Shown piece after piece: positions 44,189-54,074 of a DNA stretch of 64,000 nt. The translations under genes were made by a program, and so were the position numbers. Under the pieces are notes generated by a model. That model was given only the letters and a program-made list of their open reading frames with translations, did not search any database and was not told the origin of the DNA. The stretch comes from Pictodentalium vernedei. Its lineage: Eukaryota; Mollusca; Scaphopoda; Dentaliida; Dentaliidae. How positions within the stretch are numbered: the first letter of the stretch is position 1; the number at the start of each line of letters is the position of its first letter. Where the stretch lies: assembly GCA_031216915.1 (NCBI GenBank), contig CM062297.1, positions 362,279,704 through 362,343,703 on the forward strand, in the 5' to 3' direction.

Positions 44189-44200
44189 TATACATATATA
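44189..44200 (+). promoter_or_regulatory. TATA box before major capsid gene
   Basis: TTATACATATATAG about 100 bp upstream of ATG 44297 in an A-rich spacer. Confidence 0.4.
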
Positions 44201-44296
44201 GTAAGGAAAATAAAAAAATAAATAAAAATAATCATTTAAAAAAAAACAACACAATTTATAATAAAAAAAGCAAACGAATTAACAAACAAAACAATC

Positions 44297-45633
44297 ATGA
44301 TGAATATATTAGATATAACCGAAGGTCTATTGGGAGACGAATGTGAAGTTCACGAGTATGAACCCGTGACTAGAACCAGACTGAACAATGCCAGAGAGAA
44401 AAGAATCAACGTCGAGACTCAATATCTGTTCGTCCACCCCAGCAAAAGTTACATAGTGATACAGTGATGTCTCACCAAGGAAGACGGAAGTGATTATGCT
44501 GATGACGAAGTAGTCACTCTAGCCAATAATGCATGATGCATCTGTTCAGTAACATAAAATACATGCTCTCGGAACAAGAGATAGAATCTGTGTTTCATAT
44601 CAGACAGGCCAGCACGATCTACGGACTTTTGACGTATCCGGACGATTTTTCGAAATCTAAAGGACTCAATCAATGTGGGTGAAAGACACTGTCGCCGACA
44701 TGAGTGCAGCTAATGCCGGTGCCACCATGAGATTCAACTACGTCATCAAGACGTCAAGACCTGAAGGAACGTTTTCATTCAGGATACCTCTGAAACACAT
44801 CTTTGGATTCGCAGAAGATTACGATAAGATTCTCTACGGTCGATCCCATACCAAAACCTCAGATCTGAATAAAAAAAGAAAAAAAAAGAAAAGATTCTCT
44901 ACTGATTCAAACACAATCTCACACTGATTCGAATAGGAAATGACGAAGCCGTCATGTGACTCACTGCGACCGATGTGGGTAAGATACATCTGAACAAGAT
45001 ATCTTGGTTAATTCTGCACGTGCTGCCTTCAGTCGTGGAGAAAATACATCTCTACAAGATCGTAGAATCGAAGAGTAAATTGCCGGTGGGATTTAGAATG
45101 AGACAGTGTGGTGACACGGCTAGTATTCCATTGACCACCAATCACTTTGCTTGGAGACTGACCGTGAAATCTGCTTCGGAAAGACCATGATTCATCGTAG
45201 TAGCATTTCAGACTGATAGGGATGGGTCTCAAGAGAAAAATCTTTCCCTGTTCGATCATTGTCTCTTGAGAAACATGCAGGTATTTCTAAATGCCACGAG
45301 ATATCCAGCCATCGATTATAATGCCTCTTTCGATAAGAATGATTTCTGCAGGCTATATGGCGATGCTGCCGATTTCAGAAAGAAATATCATCGACTGGAC
45401 GAATTGATGAGTAATCCTAACTTCACTCAAACCGAATACAAATTGATGTATCCCCTGTTCGTATTTGACATTAGTAAACAGACCGAGTGACTCAAGAGTA
45501 GCGTCTTAGACATTCAGATCAAGATTCAATTCGACAGGAATGTGCCTAGGAAAACCGAGGCTTTCACCCTAGTCCTGTTGTATAGAGAGTTAGAATTCCA
45601 ATCAGCAGGACAAAAAATGTTCATCGTTCGATG
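44297..45633 (+). pseudogene. double-jelly-roll major capsid protein
   Basis: About 440 codons. Recognisable blocks of the family: FVHPSKSYIVI, the MHLFSNIKYMLSEQEIESV segment, STIYGLLTYPDDFSKSKGLN, GTFSFRIPLKHIFGFAEDYD, ISWLILHVLPS...KIHLYKIVESK, NHFAWRLTVKSASE, FQTDRDG, MQVFLNATRYPAIDYNASF, YPLFVFDISKQ and SVLDIQIK. This corresponds to the two jelly rolls of the capsid hexon. Breaks: TGA near 44467, frame changes near 44525 and 44670, a low-complexity A/G insertion at 44868-44900 bordered by a repeated GATTCTCTAC, and TGA near 44957, 45187 and 45488. The stop at 45631-45633 appears genuine. It meets the opposing fibre gene tail-to-tail. Confidence 0.85.
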
Positions 45634-45799
45634 AAAAAAAAATAAAAATTAAAAAAAAAAATTAAAATATCAAAAAAAAAGTAATAAATAAATAATTAAA
45701 AAATACCAAAAAAAGTGTCATTGGATTTTGAGAGATTTCTGAATATTCAATCAATCTCTCATAATCCGATTACATTTATTTATTTTTTTTTTTTTATTT
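45634..45799. other. convergent intergenic spacer
   Basis: A/T-rich spacer between the last rightward gene and the first leftward gene; A-runs on one side and T-runs on the other would supply polyadenylation-like signals for both strands. AATAAATAAATAA is present at 45684. Confidence 0.4.
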
Positions 45800-47108
45800 T
45801 CACTGTTTGTTCAGAGAATCCAGTTCGAGCAACAGAGAGACCACGGAAGTGATGGCATCGGGATTATTGGTTTTCATCTTGAAATTGATCCTATCCCCCA
45901 TCTGCACCTTCAGAGACATACCAAAGACGCTGATGTTCCAGTGTTGATGTTTTATCTTTTCGATGCTGTACCTCTTTCCACACCGTTCACCGCGAGATTG
46001 ACAACAGCTCTATTGTTCAAGTCCGTAGAAGCCAGATTAATTCGAATAATCTCACCTCCCACCAGCATGGGATATCCTATCTGACCATGCAGCGGCCCGT
46101 TACCTCTGTTTCCGAAGGACCATTCAGTTTTTTCCTCTTCTAACATGCCACTCTCCTTAGCCCAAACAGTGATCAATTGTCTGGCGTATTTTATCTTTTC
46201 CATGATGGAGATCAGAGTGCAGGCATCCGACATGTGCACGGGATCCACCAGATTCGTGAGTGCATGTCCTCACATGTCCAGTTTGCCTTCCATGATATCA
46301 CCCTCCTTTCTCCAGACCGAATCTTTCTCCAAGTACTGCCTGCTGACCACGCTGGAAGCAAATTCTGGTTCGTCATCAAGACCGAATAGATTGTAACCAT
46401 CCATGTCGATGCCTGCCTCCATGGTTCCTCCGGATTTTTTGTTCAGATAGAATTCATCGACTTGAGATTCCAGATAGGATTGAGAATCCTGTGGGGCAGA
46501 ATCCATGTAGCCTTTGTTGACCACCATTGAGTCTTCGTTTGCATCATCAATCTGGGACAGATTCAATATTTTGTTGAATCCCACATCCAGATCCGATTTG
46601 TTTTCTAGCTTGTTAATGTTATTCTTTCTCAGTTCCAAGTCTATGTATTGTTTCGCTACATCATTGGGATTCATGGGAATGGGCATGTTGGTTATCTTGT
46701 TAGAATTTGCGTTCAATTTAGACTGCGTCACTTTAGGAATGTGAGCATCGTCTGCATATCTTTTAGTGGCGGCATCACTCGAATCTCTAGATTAACCACT
46801 GGTTTAGATTTCAAGTCGAGATCATATGTCATGTCTTTATTCATGTAATTATCTCTCGTGTTCTGTCGGAAATTTCCGTCTCCTCTATCGACGTATATTT
46901 TAGTCACGGCATCTGCCAGATCAATTGGTTCGGGAAGATTGTAGATTTTCTTATTGTTTAAGTTTAAAGTTTCTTCCCAAGGTTCGTATCTCCGGACATA
47001 ACGTTTATCTAAGTTGGCAATGTCATTGCTGCCAACTTCGACCGTTTTTCTTTTCTTTCTAGAGGGACCTTCATTATCATCAGCATGACCAAATTTATCA
47101 ACTGACAT
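45800..47108 (-). pseudogene. fibre-like protein with shaft repeats
   Basis: Reading leftward from ATG 47108: a basic N-terminus with a nuclear-signal-like RKKRKT, then at least six repeats of about 45 residues each with the pattern N-K-I-x-N-L-x-x-P-x-x-x-x-D-A-V-x-K-x-Y-V-D (NKKIYNLPEPIDLADAVTK; NKITNMPIPMNPNDVAKQY; and more degenerate ones), then a C-terminal beta-rich head with GNGPLHGQIGYPM. Such repeats form trimeric shafts in phage tail fibres and collar proteins, and in virus fibres. Breaks: frame change near 46735, TGA at 46270-46272 and a frame change near 45970; the genuine end is TGA at 45800-45802. Receptor binding is the inferred role. Confidence 0.7.
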
Positions 47109-47215
47109 GTTTGTTTTGTTTTTTTTATTATTATTTAATTTGTTTTTGTTTTTGTTTTTTATTATTATTATTTTAATTATAACTTTATTTTATTATTTTT
47201 TTTTATATTCTTTAT

Positions 47216-47231
47216 TTATATATCTATATAA
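47216..47231 (-). promoter_or_regulatory. TATATA box upstream of fibre gene
   Basis: TATATATCTATATAA within a T-rich spacer (47109-47250) on the 5' side of the leftward fibre gene and just after the protease stop. Confidence 0.4.
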
Positions 47232-47251
47232 TTTTTTTTCTTTCTCCTCCT

Positions 47252-47672
47252 TTAATGTAAATCGTTCAGAATATCCTGAAAGTGATTTCCTTCTGACCAT
47301 CTCTTGAGAACATAGAGACACAGGTGACTGCAAAACACTCGATCTGGCGCTTGCACTCATTTGGTATTGTAAATAACTGACGTTAAGTCGTTCCTTATTT
47401 CTATCTATGGCGAGATTCCGTAGCTATCGAAATAATAATTTTATTCTGATTCAAAAACCACGTTACCCAATGCATGCCAATGCATGCCCTCACCTCTGGT
47501 ATCGTATGGATTTAAAATTCCACATTCCGAATCTTTTTTTCTCCTCAGTAAGGCATCTCTAGAAACACATCTCGAAAATGTTTGATTTTTAAATCTTTTG
47601 CCCCTTCGACAAATGAATGTTGGATAGGGGTTCATTGGGTAAGATGACACCTTCTACGGATATGTGTTTTAT
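47252..47672 (-). pseudogene. adenain-like cysteine protease
   Basis: The maturation protease of Polintons and adenoviruses. Read leftward: GVILPNEPLSNI, then FSRCVSRDALLRRKKDSEC, GILNPYDTRGEGMHWHAL with the expected catalytic His (about 47480), YYFDSYGISP with the Asp after the strand, and FCSHLCLYVLKRWSEGNHF at about 47290-47345, where the first Cys occupies the catalytic position (the usual Gly after it is Ser). Breaks: the start is ATA rather than ATG near 47672, a frame change near 47600, one near 47445, TAG at 47405 and TGA at 47357. The end is TAA at 47252. Confidence 0.8.
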
Positions 47673-47742
47673 TTTCTTATTCTTAAATTTTTTATTTATT
47701 ATTTTTTTTTTTAATTTATAACTCGCGAGTTTTTTTTTAAAC

Positions 47743-48908
47743 TTACAACATTTCGATGTCTTCAGTTGTAGAGCATTCATCATCATCCTCTCGATTTTGT
47801 TGAATTATCATGGAATAATGTCCGAGTGCGAAAGTGTGTATTTTATCCTCAGATATAATTCTCTTATCGTCGTTGGCCATCAATGCAATCCTATTGATTT
47901 CTTTGGTGTACATCTGATGCTTTTCACTTTGAATCGCAGTCATCTTTTAATGCACTCTCTATACTGGTCGAAGGTGATGTTTTTATTCATCACACATGCT
48001 TGAGCACCTTGATCTCTTCACCGTTGAGGAGATAAACATACACTTTTGGTCTCAGACCCATAAAGTCGGTGATCTGTCTTCCACCGCTCTCGTCTTTGAA
48101 TTTACTCAACTCCTTTTCATTGACACCTGTTGGAATCTTAGATGGGTGATTGTCTGGATAATTACTTGTGTCGAACCATTCATTCACAGATGTAAGAATA
48201 TTTTTATTTTTAATCCCATAACTAGATGTTTTCGAAATACATTCAACACTCCACCCTTCGCCCGTTCCATGCACGATTCTGGATCGAGTCTTGCGAGAAT
48301 GGGAATCGTGTCAAAAGTTTTAAAAAATCCTTTAATGGCGACACCTCATTCTATTGGCTTCAACGATGACTCTAACGCTTTGAATATGATTCCCCTTATC
48401 ACATTGAGTCCCTTTTTTCATTCAGCACTCTCACGACTACACCCATCTCTTTCTCTAACGAATTGTCATCTCGAACTGCATAACTTTTCATTTTTTTCAT
48501 TCTCTTTTGAAACCTGCCAGTCCACTTTTCATTTAACAGTCTTCTGCTTAGTTTCCACAGTCGTTTGCCGGTGTTGTTTTGTTGCTGCTGCCTTCTCATT
48601 TTTTTCACGATTCGAGTTTTTGTCACTGCCGTAGATCTTTAATGCATTCCCTTTCCATCGAGCAAATGACCAATGCATTTGTCTTTTTTCATGTATTTAA
48701 CACCTTTCAAATTCAATGACTGACGTACTTTGGCTTGTAATTTCACCAGTGTTAGATCACAGGTCTCCCCATGCATAGCTTCAATCAATTGTCCTTTGGT
48801 TCCATAACAGCAGTAATTTTTAATTCTTAGATTTCTACAGTCCTTTTTCAACTTGGGTATGGTAAACGAATATAACTTTTTGACGATAGACGTTTTTGTT
48901 TTTGTCAT
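47743..48908 (-). pseudogene. DNA polymerase B reduced to its ends, with tandem SAP-like domains
   Basis: Leftward from ATG 48908: two SAP-like helices-loop motifs (TIPKLKKDCRNLRIKNYCC and LVKLQAKVRQSLNLKGVKYM), then TAA at 48639 and, in the same frame to TGA 48399, a basic Gln-rich segment. After frame changes comes a short N-terminal region with GTGEGWSVECI (about 48240-48270), directly followed by the C-terminal tail typical of Polinton polymerases: WFDTSNYPDNHPSKIPTGV, LSKFKDESGG, FMGLRPKVYVY, then KHQMYTKEINRIALMANDDK and ALGHY at the end. Exonuclease and palm motifs are absent: about 2-3 kb that a full gene would need are missing between the two parts. Two frame changes lie near 47945-48000. 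Confidence 0.7.
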
Positions 48909-48932
48909 TTTTTTATGTTAAAACTTCTTATT

Positions 48933-48947
48933 TAATATATATAATAT
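48933..48947 (-). promoter_or_regulatory. TATATA box upstream of polymerase gene
   Basis: AATATATATAATATTTT, 25 bp upstream of the leftward ATG at 48908; a second box, AATATATATATATATAA, lies at 49002-49017. Confidence 0.4.
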
Positions 48948-48960
48948 TTTAGTTTTCTTT

Positions 48961-49233
48961 TTAAATTTTTTTTAATTTGCGAATTTTTAAGCTTCTTATT
49001 AAATATATATATATATAAAAAAAAATTTCTCCCCGCTGATAAATCCATTGGAAAACGAGATTCACCCTCTCGAACGTCCGTTCTCTCCCGGTGATCAGAT
49101 ACAGTCTATCGACCAATTCTTTAGAGGTGTTCGGATATATATTACTCTCGTAGAACAATGACAAATCGTCTGGGTCGAAATTTTCTATCTTCTCCGAGAG
49201 GATTTCCAATAGATCGTCTTGACATCCGTACAT
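48961..49233 (-). CDS. small acidic Polinton protein, unknown
   Basis: 90 residues from ATG 49233 (YGCQDDLLEILSEKIENFDP..). The first about 60 residues are acidic and helical (LVDRLYLITGRERTFERVNL); the last 25 are read through A/T-rich spacer and may not be original. Its ATG overlaps the TAA of the preceding 38-codon frame (TAATG), a coupling that supports both as genes. Family not recognised. Confidence 0.45.
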   Translation of the reverse strand: MYGCQDDLLEILSEKIENFDPDDLSLFYESNIYPNTSKELVDRLYLITGRERTFERVNLVFQWIYQRGEIFFYIYIYLIRSLKIRKLKKI

Positions 49234-49349
49234 TAAATCAATTCAATGGTGTCGTGCGATTGCAGTCTGTAAATTTTACTATCGAACTTTGAATATCTTT
49301 TGACTCTTTTCAATTTTAATGGGGATTTTTTAGGTATTGTCGATTTCAT
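49233..49349 (-). CDS. very small basic protein
   Basis: 38 codons from ATG 49349 (KSTIPKKSPLKLKRVKRYSK), very basic, ending at TAA 49233-49235 that overlaps the next ATG. A TATATA box lies at 49482-49497. It is too short to be sure of; the overlap and promoter-like box are the support. Confidence 0.35.
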   Translation of the reverse strand: MKSTIPKKSPLKLKRVKRYSKFDSKIYRLQSHDTIELI

Positions 49350-49481
49350 GATTGATTATTTTTTGTTGTCGTTTTGTTGAATTTTTTTTATAAATATTAA
49401 ATTTTGTGTGTGTGGGTGTTTTTTTTTTTGAAAATGATAATAATTATTAATTGTAAATTTTTTTTATTTTTTTGTTTTTTC

Positions 49482-49497
49482 TTATATATATATAATA
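49482..49497 (-). promoter_or_regulatory. TATATA box at right terminal repeat
   Basis: TTATATATATATAATAAC just inside the right inverted repeat, upstream of the first leftward gene and the mirror of the box at 35549. Confidence 0.4.
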
Positions 49498-49514
49498 ACT
49501 TTTTTGCAGTCATT

Positions 49515-50170
49515 TTTTTCTTTAATGAGAGAAATCAATTTTTATTTTTTTAAAACTATCATCATTCGTCTCACAAATCATAATATACACATATTCAATT
49601 GCAATCTCATCCCCAGATCGCCATAGAGCTAATTTTTACACTCGGATGCGCGATCTCAAACGGCCAACTTTTCCAGGCCAATTTACGAATTCGCCCGGTC
49701 GAACCACAATCTTTTTCCCATGGGAATCGACGCTCGATCGCGTATTTTTTCCTACCCGCGATCGCAAAAAAAGCACTGTCTTTTTGGAATTTTTCCCAAT
49801 GGGAATCTCAGTGCTAATCTTGTCTCAGTCACAATCGTGCAAAACCCCATTCTGGGAAATTCGAAAAAATTCACCCCAATGGGAAAATCAGTGTTAAATT
49901 TATGAAAAGGAGAATTTTTCAAACCGGTGAATTTTTAGATATTTTCAAGAAATTCCGTCGAAATTGGACCAGAAATGTTCGAATTTTAAACATTTTCCGG
50001 AAAAACCCAGAGTTTTCGGGCGAAAATTGAGATCTTTTTTGGAAAAACCCAATATTTTCCAAGAAAATCAATTTTTTTACCAGAAAAATTGGGGTTTTTC
50101 CAAAATAACTCAACTTTTCTAGGATACCTGACGATTTGTGGTGGCCTGGAATCCCCCGTATATCCCTACT
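49515..50170. repeat. right terminal inverted repeat of the Polinton
   Basis: Inverse of 34872-35535 with many substitutions and indels. A GC-rich insert around 49752-49772 (TACCCGCGATCGCAAAAA) is absent from the left copy. By eye the two arms are roughly 85-90 percent identical, so they have diverged since they were last homogenised. Confidence 0.9.
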
Positions 50171-50176
50171 TTCGGG
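50171..50176. repeat. right target-site duplication TTCGGG
   Basis: Identical to 34866-34871. Exact identity suggests insertion by integrase rather than rearrangement, despite the age of the element. Confidence 0.92.
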
Positions 50177-50654
50177 TCACAGTGCGTCGGGCTTCTAGTA
50201 ATGGATTGACATGACAGTATAGTATGGGCGTTATATACCCCTGTAGGTCCCATGTTAGCCCTTGGAATTACTAATCCACCTAAAGCTTTATATTATCGCA
50301 TGACTGTTATATTATCGCATGACTGGTATAGGTAGAAGTACTGCAGGTCAGGTGATAATGTGTGGTTGGTGGGGTAATGCATGGTTGTCTAGGGCGCTAG
50401 TATGTGATGTAAGGTCTGTACTCCCGCTTGTTCAGTGGTAGTCCTTAGTACTATTGATCCGCCTAAGGTGTTATACTGCCCTACGGTTGGGGTAGATAGT
50501 ACGTAATGCTGGGTCAAGCGGTGTTGTGGGGTATGCGCGATTGTCTGGAACTGCAGTGTAGATGTCTGTTGCACCTCCGCTAGTTCAATGTTAGTCCTTG
50601 GTATTATTGATCCACCTACGGTGTAATACTGTTCTACTGTTGATATGGGTAGTA
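50177..50654. repeat. degenerate tandem repeat, about 150-185 bp
   Basis: GTTAGCCCTTGGAATTACTAATCC (50254), GTAGTCCTTAGTACTATTGATCC (50438) and GTTAGTCCTTGGTATTATTGATCC (50590) mark three units with ATACTG and GGGTAG blocks between. No gene. Confidence 0.65.
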
Positions 50655-50832
50655 GAGTGGGAAGCGTCCATATTCATTATTTGGGGGTAGAACAATTCGT
50701 AGCCTTGGGCTCCACGTTGAAAATATTGATTGGTCTACCCCACACATTCATTTAGCAGACATCATCTTTAATGAATTTGAGACTTATCATGTTTCTGGAC
50801 CGGAAAGCGGAGTTTCGTGATCAAAGGGTTAA
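50655..50832. mobile_element. piggyBac-type MITE, family B
   Basis: TTCATTATTTGGGGGTAGA, CTCCACGTTGAAAATATTGATTGG, ATGTTTCTGGACCGG and a right end CAAAGGGTTAA. The left TTAA is not preserved. Confidence 0.65.
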
Positions 50833-51129
50833 AAGGTATCCTCCAATAGTACGCCACCGCGTCATAGGTATCCTCCAACCCTTTACTCGTTTAGATTCGA
50901 TGACATAAGCACCGAGTAATTACTCGAATGAGTAACTCCTCTTACGACTTTTATCCTCGTTTTGGTATTGTGGGATATCTATGACATGGTGACGTACTAT
51001 TGGAAGACACCTTTTGAGGACACCTTTTGAGGATACCTTTGGGGGATACCTTTTGGAGGATGTCCACCTGAAGATCGTTCCACAGCAAACAAGCACTGCG
51101 TCACATTCAGGGGTTTCTACAGGGGTGTG
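50833..51129. other. short local repeats of GGTATCCTCC
   Basis: GGTATCCTCCAA (50838, 50868) and GGACACCTTTTGAGGATACC variants at 51000-51060 are mirrored blocks leading into the satellite. Confidence 0.5.
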
Positions 51130-53280
51130 GATAGTTCTATTAAAATAATCTAGTACCAAATCATTTAATTCAAAGTGAATGTGCCTGCTGTGGTCTCCCT
51201 ATTCCCTGTTTTTTCCCTTACTGGCCTAAAGTTGATGCAACTTGACGAATTAAGTTTTGTTATGTTGGAAATTGCTGGCGGGTATCTAAGGGCATCCTCC
51301 AGTAATTTCTAATAAAGCAAAATTGGTGGAACAAATGTTGACTATCAAAAGAATCTAGTACCAAATCATTTAAATCAAAGTGAATATGCCTGCTGTGGTC
51401 TTCACATTCCCTGTTTCATCCCATACTGGCCTAAAGTTGATGCAGCTTGAAACATTAAGTTCTGTTGTGTTGGAAATTGATGGAGGCTGTCTAAGGGCAT
51501 CCTCCAATAATTTCTAATAAAGCAAACTTGGTGGAACAAATGTTGACTATCAAAATAATCTAGTACCAAGATCAAAGTGAATATGCCTGCTGTGGTCTTC
51601 ATATTCCCTGTTTCATCCCATACTGGCCTAAAGTTGATGCAGCTTGAAGAATTAAGTTTTGTTGTGTTGGAAATTGTTGGTGGGTGTCTAAGGGCATCCT
51701 CCAATAATTTCTAATAAAGCAAACTTGGTGGAACAAATGTTGACTATTAAAACAATCTAGTTCCAAATCATTTAATTCTAAGTGAATGCGCCTGCTGTGG
51801 ACTCCCTATTCCCTGTTTCTTCCCTTACTGGCCTAAAGATGATGAAGCTTGAAGAATTAAGTTTTGTTAGTACCAAAGCTTGAAAAATTAAGTTTTGTTG
51901 TGTTGGAAATTGTTGGAGGGTGTCTAAGGGCATCCCCCAATAATTTCTAAATAACAAACTTGGTGGAACAATTGTTGACTATCAAAATAATCTAGTACCA
52001 AATCATTTAAATCAAAGTGAATGTGCCTGCCGTGGTCTCCCTATTCCCCGTTTCTTCACTTACTGGCCTAAAGTCGATGCAGCTTGAAGAATTAAGTTTT
52101 GTTGTGTTGGAAATTGTTAGAGGGTGTCTAAGGGCATCCTCCAATAATCTCAAATAGGGCAAACATGGTAGAACACAGGTTGACTATCAAAATAATCTAG
52201 CTCTAAATCATGTTATTGAAATGTGAATGTTCCTGCTGTGTTTGAGGGTGTCTAAGGGCATCCTCCAATAATTTCTAATAAAGCAAACTTGGTAGAACAA
52301 ATGTTGACTATCAAAATAATCTAGTACCAAATCATTTAAATTAAAGTGAATGTGCCTGCTGTGGTCTTCATATTCCCTGTTTGATCCCATACTGGCCTAA
52401 AGTTGATGCAGCCTGAAGAATTAAGTTTTGTTGTGTTGGAAATTGTTGGAGGGTGTCTAAGGGCATCCTCCAATAGTTTCTAATAAAGCAAACTTGGTGG
52501 AACAAATGTTGACTATTAAAATAATCTAGTACCAAGATCAAAGTGAATATGCCTGCTGTGGTCTTCATATTCCCTGTTTCATCCCATACTGGCCTAAAGT
52601 TGATGCAGCTTGAAGAATTAAGTTTTGTTGTGTTGGAAATTGTTGGTGGGTGTCTAAGGGCATCCTCCAATAATTTCTAATAAAGCAAACTTGGTGGAAC
52701 AAATGTTGACTATTAAAACAATCTAGTTCCAAATCATTTAATTCTAAGTGAATGCGCCTGCTGTGGACTCCCTATTCCCTGTTTCTTCCCTTACTGGCCT
52801 AAAGATGATGAAGCTTGAAGAATTAAGTTTTGTTAGTACCAAATCATTTAAATCGTTTTGTTGTGTTGGAAATTGTTGGTGGGTGTCTAAGGGCATCCTC
52901 CAATAAATTCTAATAAAGCAAACGTGTTGGAAATTGTTGGAGGGTGTATAAGGGCATCCTCCATTAGATTCTAATAAGGCAAACTTGGTGGAACAAATGT
53001 TGACTATCAAAATAATCTAGTACCAAATCATTTAAATCAAAGTGAAGGTGCCTGCTGTGGTCTTCATATTTTCTGTTTCATCCCATACTGGCCTAAAGCT
53101 GATGCAGCTTGAAGAATTAAGTTCTGTTGTGTTGGAAGTTGTTGGAGGGTGTTGTGTTGGAAATTGTTGGAGGGTATCTAAGGGCATCTTCCAATAATTT
53201 CTAATAAAGCAAACTTGGTGGAACAAATGTTGACTATCAAACTAATCCAGTACCGAATCATTTAAATCAAAGTGAAAATT
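51130..53280. repeat. 205-bp satellite with 966-bp higher-order repeat
   Basis: The block GCCTGCTGTGG occurs at 51183, 51388, 51585, 51790, 52025, 52231, 52354, 52551, 52756 and 53050, most often 197-206 bp apart. Units also contain ACTGGCCTAAAGTTGATGC, GGGCATCCTCCAATAATTTC and AATAATCTAGTACCAAATC. 51556-51905 and 52522-52850 are nearly identical (offset 966 bp), a later duplication of a four-unit segment. All reading frames here are repeats of one another and not genes. Confidence 0.9.
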
Positions 53281-53559
53281 TGACTTAACCTTTATCTTTG
53301 TTATACGCATCCCATATTATTAATCCAGAAAAGACACTAAGAACGCGTCACAATGATTATTTTTAAATCCTTTAGAAAACTACTTCAGATCAATAAATCG
53401 AGCAGACCCGAAACTCCCCCACCAATACCAAGAATATATTGTAATACCTCCATGCGAACGGAATTTCACATTTTTACATGACTCTCTTTTCCAACTCGTG
53501 GTGGGGTATCAAAACGTCATGCAATCGACCTGCTCCTCGGTGGGAAATTTGAATCTCAT
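53281..53559. other. intergenic, no gene seen
   Basis: Short spacer without recognisable features. Confidence 0.5.
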
Positions 53560-54074
53560 CATCCAACTGACCTACTAACCGAAAACTTCGACAGATTTGT
53601 TTGACCGTCAATTATCGCCACATCATTTTCGGGGAGTGTGGTGAATCATCAATCATTTACTATATTATTCAACTGTCCTACTGACAATATATTTGGACTG
53701 ATCAGTTTGTCCGTCCCTTGTCGTCACTTCAAGTCTGTGCTGTACAGGTGATATGTGTATCGTGATGATCGTTAGTTTAAATGTTTTGTTTTGTACAAAC
53801 GTTAGCTAGGGAACAATTGATAATGTTTACGGAATGAGGTTTTACGTTTTCTATAGATTACTTTTACTTACTTCTCTCTCTACCCCCTTTTTGATCATAT
53901 TAAACCAAAACAATGAGAAAGACAATCTTTCTTTACACACTTTATATTGCTCTGGTACAACTCCCTTTGATGTTTCTTTCCGGTTACAAAATGATTTGTC
54001 TCCATTATTCGTGACTATACAGGTCTCCTTCATGCTTCTGTGCCGAGGTGTTGCGGATGGTATGTTTGTAACTC

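Larger units (their letters stand above)
34872..50170. mobile_element. Polinton/Maverick (adintovirus-like) element, 15.3 kb
   Basis: The ends are inverted repeats beginning AGTAGGGGTATAC on the left and, read inward, AGTAGGGATATAC on the right. TTCGGG is present directly outside both ends (34866-34871, 50171-50176), a perfect 6-bp target duplication. AG termini, long inverted repeats and 6-bp duplications are established Polinton features. The gene set (rve integrase, adenain-like protease, packaging ATPase, double-jelly-roll capsid, minor capsid, polymerase B) is the Polinton set, plus capsid-type phospholipase A2 and fibre. Almost every gene is broken, the polymerase core is deleted and a second transposon sits inside, so this is an old, non-autonomous copy. 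Confidence 0.93.

Noticed and set aside
35649-48640. Alternative genetic code (TGA read as an amino acid) in the Polinton
   Set aside because: TAA and TAG also interrupt genes, frameshifts are frequent, TGG is used for Trp in the same genes, and the small intact genes end normally. CpG-type decay explains the TGA excess better.
51130-53280. Family of short proteins with repeated sequence (minus-strand frames of 60-100 codons)
   Set aside because: The frames are translations of the 205-bp satellite and change phase between units.
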